DNA from: Paenimyroides baculatum
GTDB lineage: Bacteria; Bacteroidota; Bacteroidia; Flavobacteriales; Flavobacteriaceae
DNA length: 64,000 nt
Direction: 5' to 3'
NCBI RefSeq assembly: GCF_008629655.1
Contig: NZ_VWSG01000011.1
Location: 1 to 64,000 of the forward strand
The translations under genes and the position numbers were made by a program. Shown here in pieces: positions 41,959 to 52,264 of the stretch; positions within the stretch are counted from its first letter, which is position 1; every line of letters starts with the position of its first letter. A model generated the notes under the pieces. The model saw only the letters and a program-made list of their open reading frames with translations, did not search any database and was not told where the DNA came from.

Positions 41959-43459
41959 GCGTAAATATTTAAATATTGAATTAACTATTCCGCAGTTTTT
42001 TATCAGCATCGCACCACAAAAACGAAAGTTTGCAATTATGGGGCGTGGTGCCGGTAAAACTACCATTATGGGTAAACATATGCGTGATTTGGTTTTAGCA
42101 ATGCCACGTGCTTCTTTTGCGTTGGTTGGTGCTACTTACACACAATTGCTTTCGCGTACGTTACCCAGTGCTATTGAAGGTTTGGAAATGTTCGGTTTTT
42201 ACCAAGATGTTGATTATGTAATTGGTAGGTGTGGTAAACGGCATGGTTTTGCAATGCCTTTTCAACCGCCACAGCAATGGAACAATGTGATGCACTTTGC
42301 AAATGGTTCGATATTTCAATTGGTTTCATTAGATAATCCAAACAGTGGTCGTGGTTTGAACTCTTATGCCGAAGTTGGTGATGAAGGTTTAACGTTAGAT
42401 CCTGATAAACTTTACAATAACGTTAAGACAACCAACCGTGCCCAGAAAAAAGAGTTTGCAAATTGTCCGTTGTTAGGATCTGAATTCTATGTATCATCTA
42501 TGCCGATATCTCGAAAAGGTATGTGGATATTAGAAATGGAAGCGAAAGCTAAAAAGTATCCTGATGAATATTTATTTATCATGGCTTCTGCATTATCTAA
42601 CCCTTATCTGCAAAAAGACTGGTTTAAAAGAATGAAGGAGCAGGCACCAAGCCAATTGATGTATGATACTGAAATATTAAACATACGCCCAAATGGTGTT
42701 AAGGATGGATTTTACGCTAACCTAAACCCTAAAGTACATTACTATGAAGCATACAATACCAGTGCGCAGGAAGGGTTTGATATTAGAACTTTATATAAAC
42801 ATTCTAGTATTTACGATACTGATGTTGATGAGAATGCACCTTTAGATTTTTCTTTTGATTTTGGAGTTTTCAATAGTGTTACTGTTGGTCAAGAAAACAA
42901 CACCGGTAAAGTTTTAGAATACCGAAAGTTAAAAAGTATGTTTGTTAAGAATCCTAAGTTGTTGGATGATTTACTTATTGAACAACTAATACCTTACTAC
43001 AGATTCCATAAACATAAAGTATGTTATATTTATGGTGGTCACGATGGACATAACAAGCTGCCAAACAGTAGTAGAACTTTGTTTCAACAAATAAAAGACA
43101 TTCTAACGGCACACGATTGGACTGTTATTGTTATGGCTAAAACCTCTGCACCTACTCACGCAGAAAAGTATTTACTTATCAATACTTGTTTAAAAGAATC
43201 AGATCCTAATCTTCCAATCATACGTATTAACGAGCATAACAATCCGGATCTTATTATTGCATTGGAACGTGCAGAAGCTAAAGAAGGTACTAATGGTATT
43301 GAGAAAAACAAGAGTAGTGAACGTAATCAAAGTTTACCGCAAGAACATGCAACCCATTTAACCGATGCATTCGATATGCCTATCTTCCACAGGTATAACG
43401 ACAGGTTTACACGAAAATCTTCATCATTTCACCAGTTAGGTGGTATCCAACTTGGATAA
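41945..43459 (+). CDS. terL: Terminase large subunit
   Basis: This 504-aa packaging ATPase/nuclease pulls phage DNA into the head and cuts it. The Walker A motif is GRGAGKTT near residue 35; a Walker B-like VGDEG occurs around residue 142. The C-terminal nuclease-like region has DFSFDFG (about 300) and THLTDAFDMP (about 478), consistent with metal-binding acidic residues of the RNase H-like fold. Confidence 0.85.
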   Translation: MVAGRRKYLNIELTIPQFFISIAPQKRKFAIMGRGAGKTTIMGKHMRDLVLAMPRASFALVGATYTQLLSRTLPSAIEGLEMFGFYQDVDYVIGRCGKRHGFAMPFQPPQQWNNVMHFANGSIFQLVSLDNPNSGRGLNSYAEVGDEGLTLDPDKLYNNVKTTNRAQKKEFANCPLLGSEFYVSSMPISRKGMWILEMEAKAKKYPDEYLFIMASALSNPYLQKDWFKRMKEQAPSQLMYDTEILNIRPNGVKDGFYANLNPKVHYYEAYNTSAQEGFDIRTLYKHSSIYDTDVDENAPLDFSFDFGVFNSVTVGQENNTGKVLEYRKLKSMFVKNPKLLDDLLIEQLIPYYRFHKHKVCYIYGGHDGHNKLPNSSRTLFQQIKDILTAHDWTVIVMAKTSAPTHAEKYLLINTCLKESDPNLPIIRINEHNNPDLIIALERAEAKEGTNGIEKNKSSERNQSLPQEHATHLTDAFDMPIFHRYNDRFTRKSSSFHQLGGIQLG

Positions 43460-43482
43460 TCACACGTAAAACCTTGAAAATC

Positions 43483-43518
43483 AACGCTAAAAGTTAAAAT
43501 TTTAACATTTAGCGTTTT
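43483..43518 (+). terminator. Terminator after the terminase genes
   Basis: AACGCTAAA and TTTAGCGTT flank the perfect palindrome GTTAAAATTTTAAC, together a long hairpin ending in TTTTC. 24 bp after terL. Confidence 0.65.
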
Positions 43519-43689
43519 CATATATCCTTTTTTTGAAAAATGGCATTTGTAAAAATTTTAAGGCGACCGTCGGGCACGTTCGTGTTAAAATTAGAATATT
43601 AAATAAAAAAAATGCTTTTAATCTTTGATTATCAGATAGATAATTAAAAATATAGTGTAAAAAAGGTATCAAAACGTGCTTAAAAATGA

Positions 43690-43725
43690 TGTCCTTTTTT
43701 TTGGTAGGCTGTAAATCGACCTTTG
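43690..43725 (+). promoter_or_regulatory. Phage late promoter P3 (TGTCC class)
   Basis: TGTCCTTTTTTTT at 43690, A at base 30, CCTTTG with G at base 36 (43725). ATG of the next gene 4 nt later (43730): apparently leaderless, as P2. Confidence 0.7.
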
Positions 43726-43729
43726 AACT

Positions 43730-44077
43730 ATGGAAAACAGAACATCTATCTTTTTAAAGCAGGCTTTGGAAATTATGAACACTCGAAAACCCGATGGTTC
43801 GTTTGCTCCTTTTGACATTGCTTTAAGAACGTTCAATGATCAAACAGGTAAAGGCGGTAAATATGTTTTTCACGAAAACGTTCGCTTACTGCCAGAAGCT
43901 AACCACGACAAAAAGAAAACCGAAACTGTTGCTACCGTGCTAAATGAAGTAAAGCAAAACAAACGCCCGAACCATTATAAAAACCGCACGCGAAACATTG
44001 AGTTTCCAGATGGTTCTGTAAAAACCATAAGAATAGATTTTTTAATAACAATTAACTCACACCCTATTATATACTAA
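43730..44077 (+). CDS. Small basic phage protein before the portal
   Basis: 115 aa, basic, soluble (KPDGSFAPFDIALRTFNDQ). It resembles small proteins beside the portal gene in Bacteroidota phages by position only. Stop overlaps the portal start by one base. Confidence 0.55.
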   Translation: MENRTSIFLKQALEIMNTRKPDGSFAPFDIALRTFNDQTGKGGKYVFHENVRLLPEANHDKKKTETVATVLNEVKQNKRPNHYKNRTRNIEFPDGSVKTIRIDFLITINSHPIIY

Positions 44078-45432
44078 TGCAACGATTTGGAGATATAACA
44101 TTTGTAGAGGTACAAGGAAAAACCAACGGAAAACAAAATGTTGCCATGGTTAAAAGTGTGAATGGTTCAGAAACTTCGCATACAACTTCAAAACCTAACA
44201 GTAAAGCAGGTAAAAAATATATTGAGTGGGGCGATTCAGACAAATTCCCTACTACGTTAGCTAAAGCGGTCCGTAAAAATGGTTCGGCTTCATCGGCAAT
44301 GCGTGTTAAAGAACGCACCCATTACGGTAACGGTTTAACACTGTACAAAAACAGTAAATCAGAAACCGGTAAAAAGGTTGTAGAATTTGTTCCGATTGAT
44401 GAAGAACCGGTAATTGAAGCATTCCTTAAAAAAATCAGATACAAACTTTTCTTACAGGAAACAATAAAAGATCTGGAATGGTTCAATGTGGCTTTTCCCG
44501 AATTTGTTTTATCTGTTGATCGCAAATCTATTGCATCTGTTCGCCGACAAAAAACGGCATGGTGCCGTTATGCAGCACCAAATAATAAAGGTTTTGTAGA
44601 TAAAATTTATGTTTCTTCAAAGTTTGGGAATGTAAGTAACATCGATATAGAAGATACAGAATACGTTTCCGAAATTCCTTTAATAAATCCGTACTTAACC
44701 AAAGAAGAAATAATTGAATACTGCATCGAAAAAAATATCGATCGTTTCACTATTCCTTTCGGGTATCCCGTATCAGATGAAAGTTTTTACCCGGAAGCCG
44801 ATTGGCATTCAATTCTTAACAGCGGTTGGTTAGAAGTTGCCAACAGCGTACCCGAATACAAGCTTAATATATTTAAAAACCAGGTTTCTATTAAGTACAT
44901 CATCGAAATCGATGAAAGATATTTTGAAAAGCTTTATTACCAAGAATGGGAAAAATACGATTTAGAAAAAAAACTGTCAATACGTAAAAAACTAATAGAA
45001 GCAATTACCGACGAATTGTCCGGAAATACAAATTCGGGCAAATCTATTTCATCGATCATGTTTGCAGATGCCAAAGATCAGCAGATATCAGCAGTAAAGA
45101 TCACTCCTATTGACGATAAATTTAAAGATGGTAGTTACTTGCCTGAAGCCGAAGCTGCAAACAGTGAAGTGTTGTTTGCGATGGGTGTAGATCCTTCGGT
45201 AATTGGTGCAGGTATTCCGGGCGGTAAACTGGGTGCAGGTTCAGGATCAGATAAACGTGTTGCATTTAATATTATGCAGGCACTTAAAACACCCGACCGT
45301 GATGTTTCGCTATCGGTTTTAGAATTTATTCAGGACTTCAACAATTGGAACCCGAAAATAAAATTCGCTTACGAAAACACCGAAATAACAACTTTAGACA
45401 AAAATCCAACATCAACACAAAACGGCATTTAG
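44077..45432 (+). CDS. Portal protein
   Basis: 451 aa. The C-terminal region AEAANSEVLFAMGVDPSVIG with PGGKLGAGSGSDKR is characteristic of portal proteins of Bacteroidota phages. The portal forms the dodecameric channel at one head vertex through which the terminase pumps DNA. It lies downstream of terL in its own P3 unit. Confidence 0.8.
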   Translation: MQRFGDITFVEVQGKTNGKQNVAMVKSVNGSETSHTTSKPNSKAGKKYIEWGDSDKFPTTLAKAVRKNGSASSAMRVKERTHYGNGLTLYKNSKSETGKKVVEFVPIDEEPVIEAFLKKIRYKLFLQETIKDLEWFNVAFPEFVLSVDRKSIASVRRQKTAWCRYAAPNNKGFVDKIYVSSKFGNVSNIDIEDTEYVSEIPLINPYLTKEEIIEYCIEKNIDRFTIPFGYPVSDESFYPEADWHSILNSGWLEVANSVPEYKLNIFKNQVSIKYIIEIDERYFEKLYYQEWEKYDLEKKLSIRKKLIEAITDELSGNTNSGKSISSIMFADAKDQQISAVKITPIDDKFKDGSYLPEAEAANSEVLFAMGVDPSVIGAGIPGGKLGAGSGSDKRVAFNIMQALKTPDRDVSLSVLEFIQDFNNWNPKIKFAYENTEITTLDKNPTSTQNGI

Positions 45433-45433
45433 C

Positions 45434-46375
45434 ATGATTAATACAGTAGAAATATTAAAGCAGTACATATCAGTTTCACCCAATTTTGAGATTGATGAAT
45501 TCACACCGTATTTAAAAAAAGCCGATCGGGAATTTTTAAAAAAGTATGTAGGTAATCTTTATAGCAAAATCAGTGGTTTATCTATTGATACCGATTTAAA
45601 AGAGCAGGTAACGGATTTGGTATATACAGCAGCTGCAAACTTTGCGTATTTCCTTTTTACGCCATTTAATTCAATTACGATGGATGCTTCGGGTATGGCA
45701 AATGTAACAAGCGATAACCGAAGCAACATTACCATGTTTCAAATGAACGATATCCGTCGGGAGTTGCTTCGTTCTGCACACAGCGCAATGGATGAATTGT
45801 TAGAAGTTCTCGAAGCTAATCCAGAATCTTTTCCAGATTGGCACGAAAACTATTCTACAATCTACAATCAATACATCGTAAACAGTACATCGGCATTTCA
45901 ATCGGGTTATAATATTCACAACAGCCGCCAAACCTATCTGGCATTACAACCAAGCATTCAATTAATTGAAGATAAATTGTTAGGTGTTACATTTTGTAAT
46001 GAATTTTTAAAGCATTTAAAAACGGGTGATTTATCTACTCACGATAAAATTGTAAAAGACTATTTGGCAAAAGCTGTTGTAAACGCAACCGTTGCCAAAG
46101 TTTGTGCCGAAGGTGTTTTTGAAATTACAAGCACCGGAATTAAAATGAAATTTGATGCACTACCGTACGAACAGAATATTGCCGTGCAGATGAACGAACA
46201 GTTAAAAAACAAGATTGATAATTTAAACGCCAATGCCGATCAGTATTCAAAAATGGCAGTTGAATACATAAAAGAAAATCCCGCAGCTTTTACCCAATGT
46301 AATGGTAAACCGATCATTGAAAAAACAACTGCAGGTTACAAACCAATAATAACAAAATCAATAGTAGGTATTTAA
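45434..46375 (+). CDS. Phage structural protein of unknown role (DUF6712-like)
   Basis: 313 aa, mostly helical, soluble, next to the portal (1-nt gap). The opening (ILKQYISVSPNFEIDEFTPY) and size resemble the DUF6712 group of phage proteins from this phylum. A neck or head-completion role is plausible but not shown. Confidence 0.55.
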   Translation: MINTVEILKQYISVSPNFEIDEFTPYLKKADREFLKKYVGNLYSKISGLSIDTDLKEQVTDLVYTAAANFAYFLFTPFNSITMDASGMANVTSDNRSNITMFQMNDIRRELLRSAHSAMDELLEVLEANPESFPDWHENYSTIYNQYIVNSTSAFQSGYNIHNSRQTYLALQPSIQLIEDKLLGVTFCNEFLKHLKTGDLSTHDKIVKDYLAKAVVNATVAKVCAEGVFEITSTGIKMKFDALPYEQNIAVQMNEQLKNKIDNLNANADQYSKMAVEYIKENPAAFTQCNGKPIIEKTTAGYKPIITKSIVGI

Positions 46376-46376
46376 G

Positions 46377-47267
46377 ATGGGAGTTATAGGAACCGTACAG
46401 CCAGTAGGTTTTTCGCCAAGTTCGGAAACACCTACACCGCCAGAAGATTTTTATGCTGTTCTGTATATAGAACAAAATCTAAGTGCATCACAAAAATTAC
46501 AAGCTTTAGTTAATATTGGTGCGTTAGCAAGTGGTGCTATTGATAGTTTGGTTAGTAATATCTCATTCGATGCCGAAACAAGTACATTAACCGTTCAGCA
46601 ACATAACGGCAGTTCTGTTAATTATCAGTTGATAAATAATCAAGGAGTTTCAAATGTTGCATTAGATAATAATAATGATTTGGTTGTTGATTTCTTAAAC
46701 GGAAACAATACAATTGTACCTATTCATAATCTGTTTTCGGGCTTTATTAAAAAAATAAATGGTAAAGAAGGTACCGAAATTACTATTGGTATTGATGATG
46801 TTGCAAATTTAACCGAAGAATTAAACAGTCGTGTTCCAGTTGGTATTACTATAAATATTGATGGTATAGAGAAAAATCTTCAAGAAAATCCTGTATTTGA
46901 AACTGGTTCATTAAAATTTATCGCACAAGAATTAACAGCATCCCAACAACAAGTTGTACACAGTAATTTAGATATATATAGTAAACAGCAGGTTTTAGAC
47001 GCTATTTCTGCAGGTGCATCCCCAAAACAAAAACAGGTTTTTATATATCAGTTAACAGAACAGGATTTAGCAAACGAAAATTTTATCATGCTGAATTTAG
47101 AAAGCGTGCCTAACCAAAATGAATGGTACGACTTGCACATTAACGGTGGATTTGTGAACGATAATAGTTACCATATCGAAGAAAATAAATTGATAATCCA
47201 TCGACAGGAAATTGCTTACCCTATTACCGCCAACAAGAAAGTAACATTCAGATACAGAATTCAATGA
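46377..47267 (+). CDS. Tail fibre-associated protein
   Basis: 296 aa, beta-rich, Asn/Gly-rich repeats such as VALDNNNDLVVDFLNGNNTI, and a globular C-terminus ending in KVTFRYRIQ. It precedes and overlaps (4 nt) the large fibre gene, so it is probably the base or hinge of the fibre. Confidence 0.6.
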   Translation: MGVIGTVQPVGFSPSSETPTPPEDFYAVLYIEQNLSASQKLQALVNIGALASGAIDSLVSNISFDAETSTLTVQQHNGSSVNYQLINNQGVSNVALDNNNDLVVDFLNGNNTIVPIHNLFSGFIKKINGKEGTEITIGIDDVANLTEELNSRVPVGITINIDGIEKNLQENPVFETGSLKFIAQELTASQQQVVHSNLDIYSKQQVLDAISAGASPKQKQVFIYQLTEQDLANENFIMLNLESVPNQNEWYDLHINGGFVNDNSYHIEENKLIIHRQEIAYPITANKKVTFRYRIQ

Positions 47268-50200
47268 CAGAGAAAATAAAAAAAGATATGATCGATGGCA
47301 ACATCGTGAATTCTATTGTAAGTTCTCAGGTAGATTTATCTGATCCTGAAAATCCTATTTTACCAGATTTTGTATTAAAATCTGTTTACGATTTGGCAAT
47401 GATCAACAAAGCCGATATCAATGGAATAAATACGATTGGTGGTAGTTGGAAAATCGATACTATATCAAGTGATCTTTTTAGCGGTTCGTTTAAAAGAGTT
47501 TTGCGTGTTATTGGGGGTCAAATGACAATTGAATATGGTGATATTAATTTGGCTACACATCGTTTTTTAGCGAATGATATCAATGCATTAAAACTAAAAG
47601 TTGGCAGTGCGGAATATACTGTTTTCCATACCGGAAATTTTAACCCGGATAGCAAAGCTAATACCGATGGTTCAAACGCATCTGGAGCATTAGCGGCAAC
47701 CATTGGCAATAATCATAACCATACAAACAAATCGGTTTTAGACAGTATCACACCACAGGATCTTATTGATTGGGATACTGCAAGCGCACAATCTCACAAC
47801 GCATTAACGTTGGGTGCAAATACTGCAGGTATAGATTTAAATACTGCTACACAGAGGTTGCAATTCCAAAACGGTTATCAGTTACCTACAGCCATTAAAT
47901 TAGGCGAATACGATGAAGCTTTTTTAATGCGCCATTCGCACAGTAACAAGCTGGTTTTAGATAATCTAACGCAGACGGTAATTGACAATTCGCATACACA
48001 CGGTAACAAAGCATTGTTGGATTCTTACAACCAAATAAATGCTGATATAGCTGCTGCTGTAAGTTTGCGACACAGCCACATTAATAAAGCAATTTTAGAT
48101 GCAATCACAGCAGCTTACACAACTGCCGATAAAAATACATTAGATGCTTTAGCCGGTATTCAGTTAGAAGCTGATCAGGCAAACGCTTTAATTCGAATAA
48201 AAGATGGTAATGGTGTGGTTTTATCTACACTAAATGTTGCTTTTTTAAATAATGAGGGTACGCAGTTTGTATACAATCCAAGCAACAATACGTTAGATTT
48301 AATTAACGATTACGATCAAACATTATCATCAATTCCGGTAAGCAGCTTTGTAACCAATTTAGTTTCTAATGCAAATTGGAACGGTACCACACCAAGTCGA
48401 TTAGATTTTAAAGATAATGCCGGTACCATTTTATTTTCTATCGATTACGCAATTGCTAATATTCAAGGTTTACAGTCGGCGCTTAATTTAAAAGCCAACC
48501 AAAGCGGAAATTATCCGAGCTTAAATGTTGGTCAATCAAATGATACTTTTAATTGGGGAGTTGGCTATACTAATACTTTTGGCGGTGTAAGTGGAGTTAT
48601 TGGAATAGATTATTTTTATGGTTATAATAGTTCTACAGGGAATGGTCATATTTTAACTAAAACAGATTTTCAAAATGCTTTAGGAATAAACACAGCTTTA
48701 GCGTTAAACTTACAGCAGGTTGCAACAAATGGAAATACCACAAACCAGAGTTTGACAATTGGCTCTACTTTATCCATGATAGGCGGAAACGGATCGGGTA
48801 TATACATCGCACCAAATCAAGGTGGAGGCGCATCAATAACGTATAACGCAAATGGTAATTTAGATATTACGCCCCGATCTGGTTACGATACTGATTTTAC
48901 AAGTGGAAATATAAACACTACACTTTACGGTTCTGCCAACCTATGGTATCAGGGATATTTAAACTCTCAAACAGCAATTAATTTAACTTGGGATCAAGTT
49001 CTTTCTAATAGCGCAGACGCAACTAATAAGACACCTATATTTTACGGAATAAGCCCCAATAAAGCTATTTTTAGATCAAGAGGTACTACAGGAGATAATT
49101 ATATTTCATTTCAAGATGTTAACGGTGGTGAAGCGGCTTATCAAGGCTTTGGAAGCAGTTCAAATGAAGATTATACGTTTCTATTAAGAAACAACGGTTC
49201 TAATAAGTTCCAATGGTATATAGATGATTTTATAATGTTCATGGACGCAAATAAAGTAGACATTTGGAAACCTTTGTATGTGAATGCTCAAATTGACACT
49301 TTAGCTCACGGAAATTCCGCTCAATGGTATCAAGGGTATTTGAATAGTCAAAACGCTATTATAGGAACTAACAATGTTACAGTAGCTACTAATTTTAATT
49401 TTGCCATAGGCTACGACGGAATAGAAAATTTTATACAGTCTCATGGCGGAAAAGATTTAAATATAAACCCTTTAGGTAATACTGTTAAAATACAAGGTGA
49501 AATTATTTCAGCAGGTTTAATACAACTTTGGAATAGTTACAACGCTATTTTAGCTAACAAAGCTAATACAAGTGGTTTTTATTCTTTGTTAGATACTGGC
49601 TTTTGGAACGGTCAAAAATACCTTGGAACAACTGGAGGGGATATTGAATATTTTATGACTTATGACAATATCAATAGTTTATGGCGACCAAGTACAATCG
49701 CAGAAGCTAAAAACATTTTAGGTGTTAAAAATAGTATAATTTTAAATTCACAAGCAGGTTTAAATAATGCTTCTGGAACAGGTTCTAATAATGGATTTGT
49801 TAATACGGTTTGGTTTGATTACAATTGGGCAAATCAAGGTTATGCAGGCTCGACTATATCTTTCGGAGGTTTTGGAGGTGGTTATCAAACAGAAATATTT
49901 GGTACTTATGGAAATGGCGGAAATCGTTTAGGATTTAGGACACGTAATGACGATATTAACCAATGGAACCCTGCAAGGTGGATTTGGCACGATGGAAATT
50001 TTGATCCAGATAGCAAAGCAAATGTGTTTGGTAGTAATTTACAGAATATTCCAAATTGGCAAAGTGTTTTAGGTATTACAGGTTTAGGAACGAACAAAGC
50101 TAACATAGACGGAACAAATTTAACTAATATACCTAATTGGCAAAATGTTTTAGGCGTTGGAGCTTGGAATTTATACGACGGTTCAGCACCTGCTGTAAAT

Positions 50201-51055
50201 CCTTTGTATAGTATGTTGTTTGATAACAATACAGGTAAATGGACTTATTCAACAAAAGGTCAGTTTAAAGATTGGTTAGATTTATCTGCTTATGCTTTAA
50301 CATCGCAAATACCAACAGATAACAATCAGCTTACAAACGGTGCAGGTTACATTACAGCATCTGCACTAAATGGCTATGCCACTCAAACGTGGGTACAAAG
50401 TCAAGGCTATTTATCGTCATTTACTGAAACAGATCCTACTGTTCCTACGCACGTAAAAAATATCACAACAGGTAATATTTCAACTTGGAATAGCAAACAA
50501 GATGCTTTAACTGCAGGTAGCAATATATCAATTGTAGGTAACGTGATTTCTGCAACCGGTTCTGGTAGCGGTGGAATAGTAAATATTTCTACAGATAATT
50601 CACAGCAACCTGGTCCGACATCTTCACAAGTGCCAATCTATTTTGCTTCACACGAATCTTACGGACGTCCTGAAGCTGATAATACAGATGATGAAGTTGG
50701 TAACGCAACAATGAAAGTTACATCCGGAGATTATATCAGATTTCATAGTTCTTTTGACAGCACTCATTATGATACTCCATCAGCAGGAAGTACTTATGCT
50801 TTAGATATAGATGGATTGAGAAGACATATATATAATATTATATTTCAAGGTGGTGGAGCTGGCGGAACTGTTCAATTTGGTAGAGGTATATATGAAGGAG
50901 ACCAAATCAATATTACTGTGTCAAGAGGGCAGCAAATAAATTTACAACCTCAAGGTACAAGTATAATAAGTTCATTTGGTAATGAAGTTCAAACCCATGC
51001 CAATTTAATATGGTCTACAAAGGCAGACAGTTGGTTATTGGTTGGCTATGATTAA
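47264..51055 (+). CDS. Tail fibre / receptor-binding protein
   Basis: This 1263-aa fibre protein contacts the host surface. Residues about 149-280 contain four HxH-xNK-xxLD units (HNHTNKSVLD, HSHSNKLVLD, HTHGNKALLD, HSHINKAILD); HxH motifs in phage fibres can hold metal ions along a trimeric shaft. Further repeats (NIPNWQSVLG, NIPNWQNVLG) occur near 930-960. A distal globular region with pyocin-knob-like features (VNTVWFDYNWANQGYAG) precedes a C-terminal domain. Confidence 0.75.
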   Translation: MTEKIKKDMIDGNIVNSIVSSQVDLSDPENPILPDFVLKSVYDLAMINKADINGINTIGGSWKIDTISSDLFSGSFKRVLRVIGGQMTIEYGDINLATHRFLANDINALKLKVGSAEYTVFHTGNFNPDSKANTDGSNASGALAATIGNNHNHTNKSVLDSITPQDLIDWDTASAQSHNALTLGANTAGIDLNTATQRLQFQNGYQLPTAIKLGEYDEAFLMRHSHSNKLVLDNLTQTVIDNSHTHGNKALLDSYNQINADIAAAVSLRHSHINKAILDAITAAYTTADKNTLDALAGIQLEADQANALIRIKDGNGVVLSTLNVAFLNNEGTQFVYNPSNNTLDLINDYDQTLSSIPVSSFVTNLVSNANWNGTTPSRLDFKDNAGTILFSIDYAIANIQGLQSALNLKANQSGNYPSLNVGQSNDTFNWGVGYTNTFGGVSGVIGIDYFYGYNSSTGNGHILTKTDFQNALGINTALALNLQQVATNGNTTNQSLTIGSTLSMIGGNGSGIYIAPNQGGGASITYNANGNLDITPRSGYDTDFTSGNINTTLYGSANLWYQGYLNSQTAINLTWDQVLSNSADATNKTPIFYGISPNKAIFRSRGTTGDNYISFQDVNGGEAAYQGFGSSSNEDYTFLLRNNGSNKFQWYIDDFIMFMDANKVDIWKPLYVNAQIDTLAHGNSAQWYQGYLNSQNAIIGTNNVTVATNFNFAIGYDGIENFIQSHGGKDLNINPLGNTVKIQGEIISAGLIQLWNSYNAILANKANTSGFYSLLDTGFWNGQKYLGTTGGDIEYFMTYDNINSLWRPSTIAEAKNILGVKNSIILNSQAGLNNASGTGSNNGFVNTVWFDYNWANQGYAGSTISFGGFGGGYQTEIFGTYGNGGNRLGFRTRNDDINQWNPARWIWHDGNFDPDSKANVFGSNLQNIPNWQSVLGITGLGTNKANIDGTNLTNIPNWQNVLGVGAWNLYDGSAPAVNPLYSMLFDNNTGKWTYSTKGQFKDWLDLSAYALTSQIPTDNNQLTNGAGYITASALNGYATQTWVQSQGYLSSFTETDPTVPTHVKNITTGNISTWNSKQDALTAGSNISIVGNVISATGSGSGGIVNISTDNSQQPGPTSSQVPIYFASHESYGRPEADNTDDEVGNATMKVTSGDYIRFHSSFDSTHYDTPSAGSTYALDIDGLRRHIYNIIFQGGGAGGTVQFGRGIYEGDQINITVSRGQQINLQPQGTSIISSFGNEVQTHANLIWSTKADSWLLVGYD

Positions 51056-51071
51056 TAAGTAAATTAAAAAC

Positions 51072-51524
51072 GTGGAAGATAAAATAACACTAATAGATAA
51101 AGGCATAAAGCTTTTTTTAAGCGCATATCAAGTGCTTTTTAGGGTAACCAAAACAAGGCTGGGTAGTGGGTTCGTTGGTTTTTTTCTTGCTGCAAGTTTG
51201 GCTGTTTTAATTTGGATATACTTTATAAAAGATGGTATGCAAGAATTAAAAAACGAGAATACAAGTTTAAAAGCCGAAAACAATGATTCAAAAGCATCAT
51301 TAAAACTATGTGAAACCGAAAAAGCTAATGTTAGGGAAATTGTCCGTAATGAACTGAAAGATGAAGTGAGGGCTGAAATGAAAGAACAAATGGATGTAAC
51401 ATTTCAGTACATGCAGAAAGCCCAGGAACATTTGATAAATGGAAACGTAAAAAAATCAAAAGATATTCAACAATTAGAAGAAGAAATTCAACTACTGGAA
51501 AAAAGAAAGGAGGCAATGCGATGA
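51072..51524 (+). CDS. Membrane-anchored coiled-coil protein of the lysis region
   Basis: 150 aa with one hydrophobic segment (FVGFFLAASLAVLIWIYFI, about residues 37-55) followed by a long periplasmic or cytoplasmic coiled coil. It lies before the endolysin. Holin or spanin-accessory roles are possible; a single membrane segment is few for a typical holin. Confidence 0.55.
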   Translation: MEDKITLIDKGIKLFLSAYQVLFRVTKTRLGSGFVGFFLAASLAVLIWIYFIKDGMQELKNENTSLKAENNDSKASLKLCETEKANVREIVRNELKDEVRAEMKEQMDVTFQYMQKAQEHLINGNVKKSKDIQQLEEEIQLLEKRKEAMR

Positions 51525-51856
51525 AAAAATTATTTATTCTGGTACCCATCTTATTTTTTGGGTTAAAACCATATCAGCAACCAATCAGCAATAAACAAGC
51601 TACAGACAGTTTAACACCATTTCAAAAGGACACTCTTGTATTATCGATCATAAATACAGAAACGGAAATACAGGCAAATATTTCGCAGCAATTGGATAAC
51701 AGAAAACAACAATTGCAAAATGAAAAATACCGATTACTCAATGAGATAAAAAGAATTCAACAGCGCAAAAAAGAACAAAGAAGAAAGCACCAGGAAAAAA
51801 GAGAATTAGAAGAAATGATTAAATATTTAGAGAAATACGAAAACAGAGGATTATGA
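51521..51856 (+). CDS. Small exported coiled-coil protein of the lysis region
   Basis: 111 aa. N-terminal hydrophobic segment (KKLFILVPILFFGL) followed by a highly charged coiled coil (RIQQRKKEQRRKHQEKRELEE). Overlaps both neighbours by 4 nt. Possibly a lysis factor; unrecognised. Confidence 0.5.
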   Translation: MKKLFILVPILFFGLKPYQQPISNKQATDSLTPFQKDTLVLSIINTETEIQANISQQLDNRKQQLQNEKYRLLNEIKRIQQRKKEQRRKHQEKRELEEMIKYLEKYENRGL

Positions 51857-52263
51857 GAACAATTAAATACATTGCGGTGCACTGCACCGCTACAAAGCAA
51901 AGCGCAACAATAGAAGCAATCCGAAATTATTGGAAGCGCAATTTAGGTTGGAAACAACCAGGTTATCACATTATTGTAAAACCTAACGGCGATCATGAAC
52001 GATTGGCATTGGACGAAACGGTTTGCAATGGTGTAAAAGGCTATAACACCGAATCAATACACGTTAGTTACATTGGCGGTATAGACGATAACGGAAAAGC
52101 GTTAGACAACCGGACCGATGCGCAAAAAAGAACATTGCTGCAAATTATTTGCGGATTAAAAGCAAAGTATCCGGGTGCGGTTATTCAAGGGCATAAAGAT
52201 TTTCCAAATGTTGCGAAAGATTGCCCGAGTTTTAATGCTAAAGAAGAATATAAACATTTGTAA
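51853..52263 (+). CDS. Phage endolysin: N-acetylmuramoyl-L-alanine amidase
   Basis: This 136-aa Amidase_2-type zinc enzyme resembles T7 lysozyme. Probable zinc ligands are H10 (VHCTAT), H114 (QGHKDFP) and C124 (KDCPSF). It cuts the bond between muramic acid and the stem peptide. It has no signal sequence, so release needs a holin or another pathway. It is flanked by predicted membrane-associated lysis proteins. Confidence 0.9.
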   Translation: MRTIKYIAVHCTATKQSATIEAIRNYWKRNLGWKQPGYHIIVKPNGDHERLALDETVCNGVKGYNTESIHVSYIGGIDDNGKALDNRTDAQKRTLLQIICGLKAKYPGAVIQGHKDFPNVAKDCPSFNAKEEYKHL

Positions 52264-52264
52264 A

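Noticed and set aside
43523-43558. A sixth TGTCC-class promoter (TATCCTTTTTTT)
   Set aside because: The conserved TG is changed and there is no TTTG at bases 33-36; it is also 170 bp from the next gene, which has its own good copy.
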